The notes under the pieces: model-generated
What the model was told of the DNA's origin: nothing
Database searches by the model: none
What the model saw: the letters and a program-made list of their open reading frames with translations, nothing else
In this document: in pieces, positions 8,669 to 18,142 of the stretch
How positions within the stretch are numbered: the first letter of the stretch is position 1
Layout: each line of letters opens with the position of its first letter
Made by a program: the position numbers and the translations under genes
Assembly: GCA_020444175.1 (NCBI GenBank)
Contig: JAHLLM010000030.1
Location: 1-64,000 of the forward strand
Origin: Desulfobulbaceae bacterium
GTDB taxonomy: Bacteria; Desulfobacterota; Desulfobulbia; Desulfobulbales; SURF-16
Direction: 5' to 3'
DNA length: 64,000 nt

Positions 8669-9832
8669 ATGAAACTGATGAACAGGAAGATTGTAAGTAC
8701 CATTGCGCTCAGCGCCATGGTGTTCGGTGTTGCCTCTACCGGCAGCGCTGTGGCAGCAACAAAATACCAGGGAAAGGCCTACGTTGCCGGAATGGGAGGG
8801 CACTTTGCCGATGCGGCTCTTACAGTCGATCCTACCGCAGCAACGCCAATCACCATCACCTCCCTGGAAAAAATTGATATTGGTACGGGTTCCTCGCATC
8901 CTGTCCATGATGCAAGGATTGACGCCAAGGACAAAAATGTCATGTACTGGTCAACCTATAAACTGGATCATGATGCAACCACCCCAAATGCAACACATGT
9001 CGGCGCGTCGAACCTGACAACCGGCGAGGTTATCATTGACAAGGAACTTGCAACACCTGGCCAAGTTGCCGTATCCAGCAAAATGTACTGCGCCTCTGGA
9101 CAGAACCAGGATTATTTCTTCCCCATTACCATGTCAAATCCCGGTTATGTCGATGTCATCGAAAAGAAGTCTATGAAACGGCTTCACTCAGTTTTCCTTG
9201 AGGGAACGGACGCAGACTTCAAAGTTCCTTACAAATACCTTCATGGCACCACTTCCCCAGACATGAAGCAGCTTTTGATCACGGCTAACGAATCCGACAA
9301 TCCTTCCATGGATGCATACGGCACGACAATCGGCAAAATGCACATGGTCGTTCTTGATACGGACGCCCTGGTGGACGGCAAAGTCAAGGTTGTTGCCAAA
9401 GGCGTTGCCGACGGCAACAAAAAATCAACCATCAGCTTTCGCCAGTACTACTCACCCGACGGAAGTCTTATAGCAAATGCCACCGGAGATATTCTCTTTA
9501 TTCTCGACGCCAAAACTTTGGAAGTCAAGGATGCTGAGACAGTCACTCCCAACGAGCAACTCCATGACGCCATCTTCACCCCTGATGGCAAATACGTTAT
9601 TGCCACTTCACGAACCAAACGGCAGCTTCCCGGGGTAACCCCCAAGGATCCGAACAAACTGACCACGGACGAATACCTGATGGACGGCCATTTAAAGCTG
9701 TATGATGTAAAGGCCGGCAAATTCATCGGTAATTCCACCTCAACCTGTTTGTCCTGTCATGACAATGATCTTGGCACGGGAGAAGATGCCGTACACGCCG
9801 TTCTCTGCGGTCTTGATGTAAACTGGAAATAA
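8669..9832 (+). CDS. Periplasmic beta-propeller protein with one C-terminal CxxCH
   Basis: 387 residues. Signal peptide ending near SAVAA. Propeller-like repeats such as YYSPDGSLIANATGDILFIL and IFTPDGKYVIATSRT recall YVTN/cytochrome D1-type blades. The C-terminal TCLSCHDNDLG is a single c-haem motif. AGGAGGGAAACT precedes the ATG. Placed between the two-CW regulator and the FtsX-like permease. Inference: a periplasmic redox or metal-binding partner of the ABC/NosL system. The reaction is unknown. Confidence 0.75.
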   Translation: MKLMNRKIVSTIALSAMVFGVASTGSAVAATKYQGKAYVAGMGGHFADAALTVDPTAATPITITSLEKIDIGTGSSHPVHDARIDAKDKNVMYWSTYKLDHDATTPNATHVGASNLTTGEVIIDKELATPGQVAVSSKMYCASGQNQDYFFPITMSNPGYVDVIEKKSMKRLHSVFLEGTDADFKVPYKYLHGTTSPDMKQLLITANESDNPSMDAYGTTIGKMHMVVLDTDALVDGKVKVVAKGVADGNKKSTISFRQYYSPDGSLIANATGDILFILDAKTLEVKDAETVTPNEQLHDAIFTPDGKYVIATSRTKRQLPGVTPKDPNKLTTDEYLMDGHLKLYDVKAGKFIGNSTSTCLSCHDNDLGTGEDAVHAVLCGLDVNWK

Positions 9833-9879
9833 AAAAGAGCGAACCGACACAAGGTTAGTTCGTGACGCAGATACACGCG

Positions 9880-9915
9880 GGAAGAAGGTGCTTGGGAATT
9901 TTCACACCTTCTTCC
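9880..9915. other. Hairpin between propeller and permease genes
   Basis: GGAAGAAGGTG (9880-9890) pairs perfectly with 9905-9915 across a 14-base loop. There is no T tract, so it is more likely an attenuator or mRNA-processing site than a strong terminator. The two genes are 138 bases apart. Confidence 0.45.
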
Positions 9916-9970
9916 ACCGTGTTGCGCTGTCCCCTGCCCCCTTTTCCTGCTCCCTACGACACACAAGACC

Positions 9971-11161
9971 ATGAATGCAGACAGAACAATAGCAATAGCA
10001 ACCATTGCCTGGAAAAACGTGGCCCGGAAAATATTTCGAAATATTGTCCTGGTCCTTGCCGTTTCCCTGCTCGTTGCCCTACTCGTTTTTGCCATGCTTT
10101 TTGCCAAAGCTGTCCGCGAAGACATTGCTGCCGCAACCAAACGCCTTGGCGCGGACATCGTTATCGTCCCGCCGGAGGCCAAAAGCATGGCTGAAGAATT
10201 TATCCTGGAATCCCTGGAAAAAACATTCTACATGGATGAATTCGTTTATGAGTCTGTTATTGATATGCCTGAAATTGCAGCCGGCACCTACCATATTTAC
10301 CTGAACACCCTTGATTCAGGCTGCTGCAGCATTGACGAAGGACAGGTCATAGCCATTGACCCGGACACTGATTTCGTTGTTTCGCCCTGGCTTGTCGGGG
10401 ACGCCAGACTCCAGGAAGGAGAGGTACTGGTGGGAAGTTATGTCCACGAGTATCTCGGCCTGATTGACACAGCAACGCTCTTTGGTTCCGGAGTCAAAGT
10501 TGTAGACCACCTGGAAGAGACGGGCACCGGACTTGACCACGGCATTTTCATGCGCATCCAGGATCTGAAAAAAATTACCGCGGAAGCCATCGGCCAGTAT
10601 AAACCAAATAACATTTCTATTATTTTTCTGAAGGTCAAGGAAGGACTTAATGTCGATCAGGTTGTGGCCAAGATACGCAACATCAACCCAAGAATCGGCA
10701 TTATGACGAGGGGCAGCATCGGTGCCGATGTACGCAATACCCTGCGTGACATAATACGGGTTTTCTCCATCACCATTGCCATTTCCTCCGTTCTGGCAAT
10801 CCTGCTGGCCTGGTCAACCTTTACAGCCCTGGCCAACGAAAGACAGCGTGAAGTCGGCATTCTTCGGGCCATTGGGGCCCGTAAACATCACATTGTCCAG
10901 ATGTTTTTAAGTGAAGCACTGATTATCAGCTTACTGGGCGGAATCACGGGCTGCCTTTTGGGGCATTACCTTATCAGCTATCTGGCCGGGGACTTCAATC
11001 TTCTGACCCGCCTCGGGGCACAATCGGCACTTTCCGGGGAAAACCTGCTCCTCAGCATCCTTGCCCTTCTATCCGGTATGGGAGTCTGCCTGATTGGAGC
11101 TCTGGCTCCCATAATACGCCTTGCCCGCATGGAGCCTCTTCTCGCCATAAAAGAAGACTGA
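9971..11161 (+). CDS. FtsX-like ABC permease, second of the locus
   Basis: 396 residues. N-terminal membrane segment (about 20-45), large periplasmic domain, three C-terminal segments, and coupling region ERQREVGILRAIGARKHHI. Typical MacB/LolC/FtsX topology. A CC pair followed by acidic residues (SGCCSIDEGQ) lies in the periplasmic domain. There is no ATPase on this strand. The LolD-like ATPase at 7213-7887 is the best candidate partner, so one transporter is split across a divergent promoter. Confidence 0.9.
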   Translation: MNADRTIAIATIAWKNVARKIFRNIVLVLAVSLLVALLVFAMLFAKAVREDIAAATKRLGADIVIVPPEAKSMAEEFILESLEKTFYMDEFVYESVIDMPEIAAGTYHIYLNTLDSGCCSIDEGQVIAIDPDTDFVVSPWLVGDARLQEGEVLVGSYVHEYLGLIDTATLFGSGVKVVDHLEETGTGLDHGIFMRIQDLKKITAEAIGQYKPNNISIIFLKVKEGLNVDQVVAKIRNINPRIGIMTRGSIGADVRNTLRDIIRVFSITIAISSVLAILLAWSTFTALANERQREVGILRAIGARKHHIVQMFLSEALIISLLGGITGCLLGHYLISYLAGDFNLLTRLGAQSALSGENLLLSILALLSGMGVCLIGALAPIIRLARMEPLLAIKED

Positions 11162-11220
11162 TATTCTGAGACTGTTACGATTGAAATAGAAGAGATGAAA
11201 ACAGCGACTTTGGCTTTGAG

Positions 11221-11454
11221 TCAATTGTTCCTCTTTGTTCCAGAATAGGTAAAGGCCTTGGCTATCATTTTGTAAAACGTTCCCTTATCAATACCGACAT
11301 CTTTGCCGCAGACGCATTGAATCTTATGCCCATCCATTTTGGAGCCATACATTTTTTGGATCCGGCTTTTGTGGCAACGCAATACCTCTCCGGGACCGAT
11401 TTTATCATAACGCCACAGTTTCCTTTTACAGGCCGCGCATTTCAAGACAAGCAA
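11221..11454 (-). CDS. Small zinc-ribbon protein
   Basis: 77 residues. Two cysteine pairs, LKCAACKRKLW and IQCVCGKDVG, form a likely zinc ribbon; a further LRCHKSR lies between. I do not know the function; small ribbon proteins of this kind are common in Desulfobacterota. No operon partner is evident. Confidence 0.6.
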   Translation of the reverse strand: MLVLKCAACKRKLWRYDKIGPGEVLRCHKSRIQKMYGSKMDGHKIQCVCGKDVGIDKGTFYKMIAKAFTYSGTKRNN

Positions 11455-11532
11455 ACTCTCTCCTCACATTAATGCTGTTGAAAACAGTTCGCCCACACCC
11501 CTGACAACCAGGAGTGGAAATTATTGAAAAAT

Positions 11533-13980
11533 CTACTCTTCAACGTTTTTCCACATTTCAACATTGAACCGTATAACCTTGTTCCGGCCTGATTCTTTAG
11601 CCTCATACAAAGCAACATCAGCAAATTTGATTACCTGGAACATGCTCTCGCCGTCTTTGGGGAAATCAGCCACTCCGACACTCATGGTTTTATGGGTTAT
11701 GACTCCATCCGGCAAGGTAAAGCGATGTTGGTCAACAGCCGAACGGATCTTTTCCGCAACCTCCTCCGTCGCATCCGGCTCAGACTCCATAAGCACTATC
11801 AGGAACTCCTCGCCACCGTATCGAATGAGCAAATCGCTTTCTCTGATCTGGCCGCGTATGACCGCCGCAACCTGTTTCAAAATCTGGTCACCGGCCTGAT
11901 GTCCATGTTCGTCGTTGACCAACTTAAAAAAATCAATGTCCGCCATGAGAAAACCGATTTTTCTATTTTTCCTAATGGCAAGTGGCTCATATTGCTCGAT
12001 ATACTCATCCAGAAATCGCCTGTTATTGCATTTGGTAAGAGGATCTCGCAGTGATTGTTCCTTGGATAATTTCAAAAGCCTGAACGAACTCAATACCGGG
12101 GCACTCTCATTCAGGTATTTGAGCATAAGGAGAATCTGTTTTTTGCGAATATCAAGTTGCTTCTTGGGAGCCACAAAAGAAAAAACGGACCCCACACTTC
12201 CGCCCATAACTATCGGCAGGCAGTAACGGTGATATTCATCATGGTCAATATTGAAATACGGGCATAATATCGGACTGGCGCTTGAACAGACGGATTCGGC
12301 AACCCTTTTGGCACGGCAAAGGTCGGCATTAATACTCACCTCGTTGAGGCAAAGGGGATCAGTCCCCCTGTTTTCTGCCACGACCTTCATGTTGTTCTCT
12401 TTTTTGTTAACCTCAAGAAGAAGATAATAGTCCAGATTGAACTCATGCTCAAAGATGTAGACCAATTGCTGAAAGAGTTCCTCTTCATCCCTTACTCCCT
12501 GCAGGTTGTGACTGAAATTTGTCACCTTGGCCATTTGTTCCATGAAAACAGCCACATTATCCAGGGACATTTTTTGTCTGTGGTAGCGGGATGTCCTTAA
12601 GACCTCGGACAGGAGACCTCCGATCCGGTCAAGGAAATCGCTCCATAAACGCATTGTGGTGTTGACCACATTACGCATTTCTATGAGTTCGTCCCTGATG
12701 CGCTCGCTGTAGACAGGACAGTATATGCAATCCTTATATTTATTAAGGAATATGCAGGTATTTCTCCATTTAGGGGAAATGGCCTGGGAACCTGTTTCCA
12801 GATAGCACACCAGTGAAGGATCCTGAAAAACAGGACACTCCAGATTCTTACAGTTCAAAATATTGAGACAATGGATGTGATCGCTTTCAAATCTTTCCGT
12901 AAAATCATTGAAATGCGAACCAATTAAGATTTTTTTCAATTGACTTAAGAACAGGGTGATTTTCGTAAGATTGTAATACAACAGAATAATGAGCAGGACA
13001 GAACCAAGAATAAGGAGAAACACAAAAATGTCTTTGTGATATATTTGCTTCTCGGATAAGACATTATAGACAATGATGAGCTTGCCCAACGAAAGGTTTT
13101 GATAGTCGTAAAGATGTGTAATGTGATAGGTATGTTCCTTATCACTATCATTTAAAATTTTCCCGCCGGAACTGATAAGTTTGTTTTTCGTTTCCGGATC
13201 AATGTATCCGTGACTCTTCAGGATCAGCGGTCGCTCATTCTGATCTTTTCCATGCTGCATGATGTCCGGCAGATCTTCATTTGCCAGAAGGATAATTCCA
13301 AAAGGTGAAGCTATTTGCATACCTTCCAGGAGGTCATCCAGATCCAGACGTATCTCCAGTGCTCCCAGATACTCGTTTTCAAAAAGTATCGGAGCAACAG
13401 CAACTAATGAAATAACCTGCTCACTGGCTTCAAGTGCGGCATACGCCCTCAGTTCCTGGTTAACCTTGAGTACCATTGGTTTTGAGTCAGATAAATCATC
13501 TCCCCATTTATTTAAGTAACGGGTTTGAAAAAAAGATTCCGCCGGCGGCAGATAGAAATGCAAAGAGAGATTGTTGGTATGGTCGCGGTTCTTCTGCATC
13601 TTTTCCAGATAGATCAAAGTCTGATTTTTCAAGCGGGTTCGATCTTTGTCAGCAAGAGCCTCAAGTATAACGGGGTCAGTAGTTAAAACGGATGCTTCCG
13701 TCAACAGCAACTGGCTATGATGGTTGATTTCATGGTCTATCCACTTAGAGACGAGAGAAAGCTGATTGTTTGCAGAATGCTCAGTTTGAACGAAATAGGC
13801 TTGATTGAGATAAAACAGGAGGAGAATATTAAAAAAAGCAATCAAAAAGCCGGGAAGGTAAAAAAGTCGCGTTTTCAGGGTCCACTGTGATGGATTGAGA
13901 GATTTCAAAATCTCATCAAAAAAGGGACTCAAATTTGACGTTATTCGTTCTTTTTTATTTTTTTCTTCAGAATTTTTCAT
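11533..13980 (-). CDS. Membrane diguanylate cyclase with cysteine-rich linker
   Basis: 815 residues. Membrane segments at about 42-62 and 322-345 bracket a periplasmic sensor of Cache-like size. A cytoplasmic cysteine-rich block follows (about 385-440: LNCKNLECPVF, DCIYCPVY), resembling a two-CW domain, then a GAF-like region and a C-terminal GGDEF domain. The active site is GGEEF (722-726), with inhibitory I-site RESD five residues before it, so c-di-GMP synthesis with product inhibition is expected. The PilZ protein at 22708-23088 is a possible receptor. Monocistronic. Confidence 0.9.
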   Translation of the reverse strand: MKNSEEKNKKERITSNLSPFFDEILKSLNPSQWTLKTRLFYLPGFLIAFFNILLLFYLNQAYFVQTEHSANNQLSLVSKWIDHEINHHSQLLLTEASVLTTDPVILEALADKDRTRLKNQTLIYLEKMQKNRDHTNNLSLHFYLPPAESFFQTRYLNKWGDDLSDSKPMVLKVNQELRAYAALEASEQVISLVAVAPILFENEYLGALEIRLDLDDLLEGMQIASPFGIILLANEDLPDIMQHGKDQNERPLILKSHGYIDPETKNKLISSGGKILNDSDKEHTYHITHLYDYQNLSLGKLIIVYNVLSEKQIYHKDIFVFLLILGSVLLIILLYYNLTKITLFLSQLKKILIGSHFNDFTERFESDHIHCLNILNCKNLECPVFQDPSLVCYLETGSQAISPKWRNTCIFLNKYKDCIYCPVYSERIRDELIEMRNVVNTTMRLWSDFLDRIGGLLSEVLRTSRYHRQKMSLDNVAVFMEQMAKVTNFSHNLQGVRDEEELFQQLVYIFEHEFNLDYYLLLEVNKKENNMKVVAENRGTDPLCLNEVSINADLCRAKRVAESVCSSASPILCPYFNIDHDEYHRYCLPIVMGGSVGSVFSFVAPKKQLDIRKKQILLMLKYLNESAPVLSSFRLLKLSKEQSLRDPLTKCNNRRFLDEYIEQYEPLAIRKNRKIGFLMADIDFFKLVNDEHGHQAGDQILKQVAAVIRGQIRESDLLIRYGGEEFLIVLMESEPDATEEVAEKIRSAVDQHRFTLPDGVITHKTMSVGVADFPKDGESMFQVIKFADVALYEAKESGRNKVIRFNVEMWKNVEE

Positions 13981-14610
13981 TTCATCCTTGGGATATCAAA
14001 CAAAGGATTGCGATCACAAGGCCACCCGACACCTCTTTCCCGACAAAAAAAAGAGCGCATATTGACGGGCAAATAATCCCTTGCAAAGAACAGTCAATGT
14101 GTCCTGAGGTGATACGTAATCGCCTTCCAGGAACGCAACAGGTAGTCCAACAGCTTCAGCTTTTAAAAGTCCCTTGCGCTGGAGCGAAAACATCAGTCAG
14201 CGGCATTTTGTTGACAAAAAATTTACTGTCCGGCATTGCAGCGAAAAATAAAAAACAAGGGGCAAGAACACCTTTTAAGACACTTTCTCTGATTATAATT
14301 CTGATTATTACGATTATGTTAGTGGTCACTATTTGAAAAGTCAACACGATGTTTGACTGGTTGATGAGATAAAAAATTTTGAAATATTTGACCGGGACAG
14401 CATTGCAATTCAAAATAAAACGCCGGCAACAAAGTGTCTCGTTGACTTGTTTTATCAGATAGTTACAGACGGATATGGCCTGCTTGCTCAAAAAATGAAA
14501 TTCACAACCATCTTACACTCAATTCTCCCTCCCCCACGCCTTTTGTTGCAGAGTGTTTTTTTTTACAGTAAAAACAGAATGCCTCCTTCAGGCCAATGAG
14601 AGTTATCTCC
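13981..14610. other. Intergenic region without a convincing gene
   Basis: Upstream region of the diguanylate cyclase on one side and of the YkgJ-like gene on the other. Short open frames here have poor composition and no ribosome sites. No promoter is assigned with confidence. Confidence 0.4.
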
Positions 14611-14750
14611 TGTCTGTCCATAAATAGGTCATTTTGTTCGAGATCAAGGATTGCGCAAAAAATTACCGGAGGCATATAGGCGATATTCCGAGGATAATTT
14701 TTTAAGCATGACGCAGATATCGGGCAAAAGGGCCATTTGTGGACAGGCAC
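14611..14750. repeat. Dispersed palindromic repeat C, copy 1
   Basis: About 140 bases with imperfect terminal inverted repeats: the beginning TGTCTGTCCATAAAT mirrors the end, whose complement is TGCCTGTCCACAAAT. The centre can also fold (AAAAAATTACC against GGATAATTTTTT). A homologous copy with the same ends and the shared internal block GACGCAGATAT lies at 18867-19010. No coding capacity. A MITE-like element or structured RNA. Confidence 0.7.
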
Positions 14751-14779
14751 TATCTATCCTCTACTTAAGGTTTTTTATA

Positions 14780-15337
14780 ATGTTTAACGATCTGCTCCAC
14801 CTCTACCAGTTTGTCGATCAAACAATGTCCATACTTTTTCAGAGATACCCTGAAGAAATTATGTGCAAAAAAGGCTGCACGGACTGCTGCAATGCCGCCT
14901 TTGATGTCTCCTATATTGAAGGAGCCTTTCTGCTGACTGCCTTCAGGGAGCTTCCTCCTGACATATGCGAACAGATTCTGCAAAGGTGTCAAAAAGCGGA
15001 AAAGGAATGGGATCAGGTTCTCTCCGGGGAAATCGACCCTTCACGTGCCCGAATACGCTGCCCACTCCTCAATGACAGTGGACAGTGCTCCTGCTACAAA
15101 GCACGCCCGGTGAACTGCCGGACCTATGGTGTCCCTACGATCATCAAGGGTTCAGCCCATGTCTGCGGCCTGTCCAAATTCTCCAAGGGCAAATCATACC
15201 CCACCGTTGACCTTGAACCACTCCAGAAGAGCCTCTATGACTATTCTGTCGCAACTGCCGGTGATGATCTTGGAATCAGAAGGTGGCCTGTATCTATTCT
15301 CCTGCTGCATCCGGATCAGCTTATAGCAGCAGAATAA
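14780..15337 (+). CDS. YkgJ-family cysteine-cluster protein
   Basis: 185 residues from ATG 14780, which has TAAGG about 9 bases upstream; an in-frame start at 14651 would run through the palindromic repeat and is rejected. Cysteine motifs CKKGCTDCCNAAF, RIRCPLL, CSCYKARPVNCRTYG and VCGL match the YkgJ/UPF0153 family of putative zinc- or Fe-S-binding proteins. Precedes the dehydrogenase by 21 bases, probably one operon. Confidence 0.85.
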   Translation: MFNDLLHLYQFVDQTMSILFQRYPEEIMCKKGCTDCCNAAFDVSYIEGAFLLTAFRELPPDICEQILQRCQKAEKEWDQVLSGEIDPSRARIRCPLLNDSGQCSCYKARPVNCRTYGVPTIIKGSAHVCGLSKFSKGKSYPTVDLEPLQKSLYDYSVATAGDDLGIRRWPVSILLLHPDQLIAAE

Positions 15338-15358
15338 CGGTTCTTATTTTTTATCCCC

Positions 15359-16330
15359 ATGCAACTTTTTCTAAACGGACCAGGTCTGGTCGATTTTGCC
15401 GAACATCCTTGCGCGCTTTCTCCTTTTCTTGAAGTAAAAGCCTGCGGCATCTGTCACTCGGACCGCAAAGCATTTCGTACACCTCCAAGAGGTATGAAAT
15501 TTCCAAGGGTCCTTGGACATGAAGTCTGTGGCATTTTATCGGTTGATCTTCCCGGGCAGCATCTTAAGGCCGGAGACAAAGTCGCAATTTGGCCCGCTCT
15601 TTCCTGTGGGAACTGTTCTTTCTGCTTATCCGGCCGCCATAACCTCTGCCCGGAAATAAGGCTTTTCGGCTACCATCTTGATGGCGGCTTTTCGGGTCAT
15701 ATTCATCTTCCCGAGCACCTTACAGAGAGAGTTGTCTGCTTCAGACTTCCTTCCTCTCTTTCCTTTCAACAGGCTGTACTGGCAGAACCACTAGGCTGTA
15801 TCCTGAACGGACTTGAGAAATTTCCCGGCACACCGAATTCAATCCTGATACTTGGGGCCGGACTCATGGGCAGGCTCTGCTGCCGGGCTTCACGTTTTTT
15901 CTGGCCCCAGGCAAAAATTTTCATTTCTGACACCAGCCCGGAAAGAACAGCCTTGGCGGCAAGTGACGCAGAAACTCGAGAGATGCAGATGGCAGACCTG
16001 GTCTTTATTGCCGCCTCCGACCGGGATGCATTCTATAATGGACTTGCATTTCTTTCCCCGGGCGGATCGATTACTCTCTTTTCCGGCTTCCCGCGTCAAT
16101 CGGAAAACATCACCGTGAATCACAATGAGCTGCACAGGAAAGAACAGGCCTTTTACGGAGCTTACGGCTGCCTTGCACATCATATCGAACAGGCCCTGGC
16201 ACTTATGGCTGACGGGAGTATAAAAGTTGACGACCTTATAACTGGGCTTATTCCTCTCAGGGCAGCAGACCGGGAACTTGCACGAGAACAGAAAGCAACT
16301 GACTATAAGACAGTAATTTATTTCGACTAA
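15359..16330 (+). CDS. Zinc-dependent medium-chain dehydrogenase
   Basis: 323 residues, slightly short for the family. Catalytic zinc ligands appear in KACGICHSDRKAF and LGHEVCGIL. Structural zinc site CGNCSFCLSGRHNLC. Nucleotide-binding glycines GAGLMGRLCC. Known: MDR-type alcohol or polyol dehydrogenases use NAD(P). The substrate cannot be read from sequence. Lies between the YkgJ-like and TrpD-like genes, which may share its pathway. Confidence 0.88.
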   Translation: MQLFLNGPGLVDFAEHPCALSPFLEVKACGICHSDRKAFRTPPRGMKFPRVLGHEVCGILSVDLPGQHLKAGDKVAIWPALSCGNCSFCLSGRHNLCPEIRLFGYHLDGGFSGHIHLPEHLTERVVCFRLPSSLSFQQAVLAEPLGCILNGLEKFPGTPNSILILGAGLMGRLCCRASRFFWPQAKIFISDTSPERTALAASDAETREMQMADLVFIAASDRDAFYNGLAFLSPGGSITLFSGFPRQSENITVNHNELHRKEQAFYGAYGCLAHHIEQALALMADGSIKVDDLITGLIPLRAADRELAREQKATDYKTVIYFD

Positions 16331-16455
16331 ACGATTACGCAAGTGTTACGTATGAAGTGACGGGTTTGGAGTTTTGCCACCTATTTTGTTTTACTCCCCG
16401 ACTTACAGCATCTCAAAAAAATAACGATAAAACAACTACACACAGAGCGTCTACA

Positions 16456-17574
16456 ATGAACAATCAGGAATTACACCTTCGCCAGTTCGGCAAAATGATC
16501 ATGCACCTTGCCGGAAAAAATAACGTTTCACGGAAGGAATCCAAGGAACTTTACCGACAGGTTATTTTAAATGAGCAGCCCGAACTGCAGCAGGGCGCAT
16601 TCTTAACAGCGCATCTTTTAAAAGGTCCTACCACTGAAGAACTTTGCGGAGCCTGGGACGCCCTCTACGAGTATGACACCGCCAAAATTCACCCTGATTT
16701 TGATGAAGATTGCTGTGATATTGTCGGTACAGGCTCGGATGCACTTAAAACCGTCAATGTTTCCACGCCGGCTTCTTTTATTGCCGCCGCCTGCGGCGTC
16801 AAACTAGCCAAGAAAGGAGCACGTCTGGTAACCGGCGTTTCCGGCGCAACAGATGTCCTTGAAATTTTCGGTCTGAAAATATCCACCCCCCTCAGCCAGG
16901 CCCGGAAATGCCTGGAGGACCACGGTATTTGCTATCTTCCCGGTGAATCCTTTTTAAAGGCAGGTTGGGGGCGACTTATTCAATCCATGCGTTTCACCTC
17001 AACCTTTAATATTATCGGCCCCTTGACCAAGCCGTGCGCCAAAACAACAAGTATCGTGATTGGTGCCTATGCAGAATCCCTTTGTCCGCAGCTGGTGGCT
17101 GTTTTAAAGGATACGGGCACCAAAAGGGCTCTTTCTCCATACGGCATGAGCGAAAGTCATGAGAAACACCTGGGTATTGACGAGATTTCAATATGTGGTC
17201 CAACAAAAATTGTTGAATTGCGCAACGATGAGATAGAAACCTATACACTCAGCCCCGCCGATTTTGGGGTAAAGCAATGTTCCTTTGAAGATGTGGCAAG
17301 CAGGGAGTCAGCACAGGCAAACGGGAATGCAATTCTTAAGGTATTAAGCGGGAATGGAGAAGGTTCCCTGGCAGATCTTTTTGCCGTTAATGCCGCAGCG
17401 GCATTGCGTGTTGCCGGAATCGAAGAAGACCTCAAGAAAGCGACGGATCGTTGCCGTCAAGCGATTGCCACAGGGGCTTCACTGCAAAAACTACGTCATC
17501 TCATCTCGTATCAGGGAGGGCAGGAGGGATCGGACCAACTTGAAAAAATGCTTTCAAAGCTGAAGGTCTCGTAA
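16456..17574 (+). CDS. TrpD-like phosphoribosyltransferase with altered substrate pocket
   Basis: 372 residues from ATG 16456. The fold is that of anthranilate phosphoribosyltransferase: GTGSD (91-95), NVST (101-104), GPLTKP (188-193) and the metal-binding DE at 242-243. The family KHGNR motif is KKGAR (119-123), and the arginine expected three residues before FNIIGPL is Thr, so residues that contact anthranilate in TrpD are lost. No trp genes are nearby. Inference: the PRPP and metal sites are kept but the aromatic substrate differs, or the protein is a non-catalytic paralogue. Probably cotranscribed with the dehydrogenase. Confidence 0.82.
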   Translation: MNNQELHLRQFGKMIMHLAGKNNVSRKESKELYRQVILNEQPELQQGAFLTAHLLKGPTTEELCGAWDALYEYDTAKIHPDFDEDCCDIVGTGSDALKTVNVSTPASFIAAACGVKLAKKGARLVTGVSGATDVLEIFGLKISTPLSQARKCLEDHGICYLPGESFLKAGWGRLIQSMRFTSTFNIIGPLTKPCAKTTSIVIGAYAESLCPQLVAVLKDTGTKRALSPYGMSESHEKHLGIDEISICGPTKIVELRNDEIETYTLSPADFGVKQCSFEDVASRESAQANGNAILKVLSGNGEGSLADLFAVNAAAALRVAGIEEDLKKATDRCRQAIATGASLQKLRHLISYQGGQEGSDQLEKMLSKLKVS

Positions 17575-17706
17575 AAAAATCTCTGAACGATCCGGAGCAA
17601 TACGGCAAAACAACAAAGTACCTTTGTGGTGGGCAAAAATTCACTGGCGAACCTGGGGTGCTCCTCCGCCTCCTTTGCAGAAATGGAACAAATTCTCTCC
17701 TGGTAA

Positions 17707-17722
17707 ATTGCAATTACGCAAT
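17707..17722 (+). promoter_or_regulatory. Candidate upstream activator site, TTGC-N6-GCAA
   Basis: ATTGC and GCAAT flank six bases. The centre is 86.5 bases upstream of the GG of the sigma-54 promoter at 17801. The same element recurs before the promoters at 19238 and 20738. In the 568-base spacer 17575-18142 this site and the promoter are the only features I can support. Confidence 0.6.
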
Positions 17723-17799
17723 AGTCCCGCATTTACCCCCCTCTCCTCCTTACGGCATAACATACTGAAATATCTACAACAAAAAAGACACCCTCTTGC

Positions 17800-17815
17800 T
17801 GGCATACAATATGCT
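17800..17815 (+). promoter_or_regulatory. Sigma-54 promoter of the PAS-Fis gene
   Basis: TGGCATACAATATGCT carries GG at 17801-17802 and GC at 17813-17814, exactly ten bases apart, matching the -24/-12 consensus. A CATACTGA box 40 bases upstream is shared with the promoter at 19238. Confidence 0.72.
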
Positions 17816-18142
17816 GTATTAAGAATGTCGGAATGTTTTTCTATTTTTATTTGCAACTCATATCCTTGACGGTTTCTCATTAATACTCGTAAGGATGAAA
17901 AGAGTAGCCCAGCGGCATCGTGTACAGGTACATGACAGCAACAAAATGGACAGATATTCAGAAACCGTCAAATCCAGGTTTACGCCAGGATTATTGCCGG
18001 CCATGTTTTGTGCGACAGAAAAATTTTGAAATTATAGATATACAATTCCACGCCACTGATGCAAGGCATCAACAAGAAGTGATGAATAAAAAAATGATCT
18101 TTATACGAGCAAGGTATCACTGTGACAGTTAAGGAATCAATC

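Noticed and set aside
13935-14336. Plus-strand frame of 133 residues
   Set aside because: Begins inside the diguanylate cyclase gene on the other strand and has no recognisable domain or start signal.
14651-14779. Longer N-terminus of the YkgJ-like protein
   Set aside because: It would be encoded by the palindromic repeat C; the ATG at 14780 has a ribosome site and fits the family.
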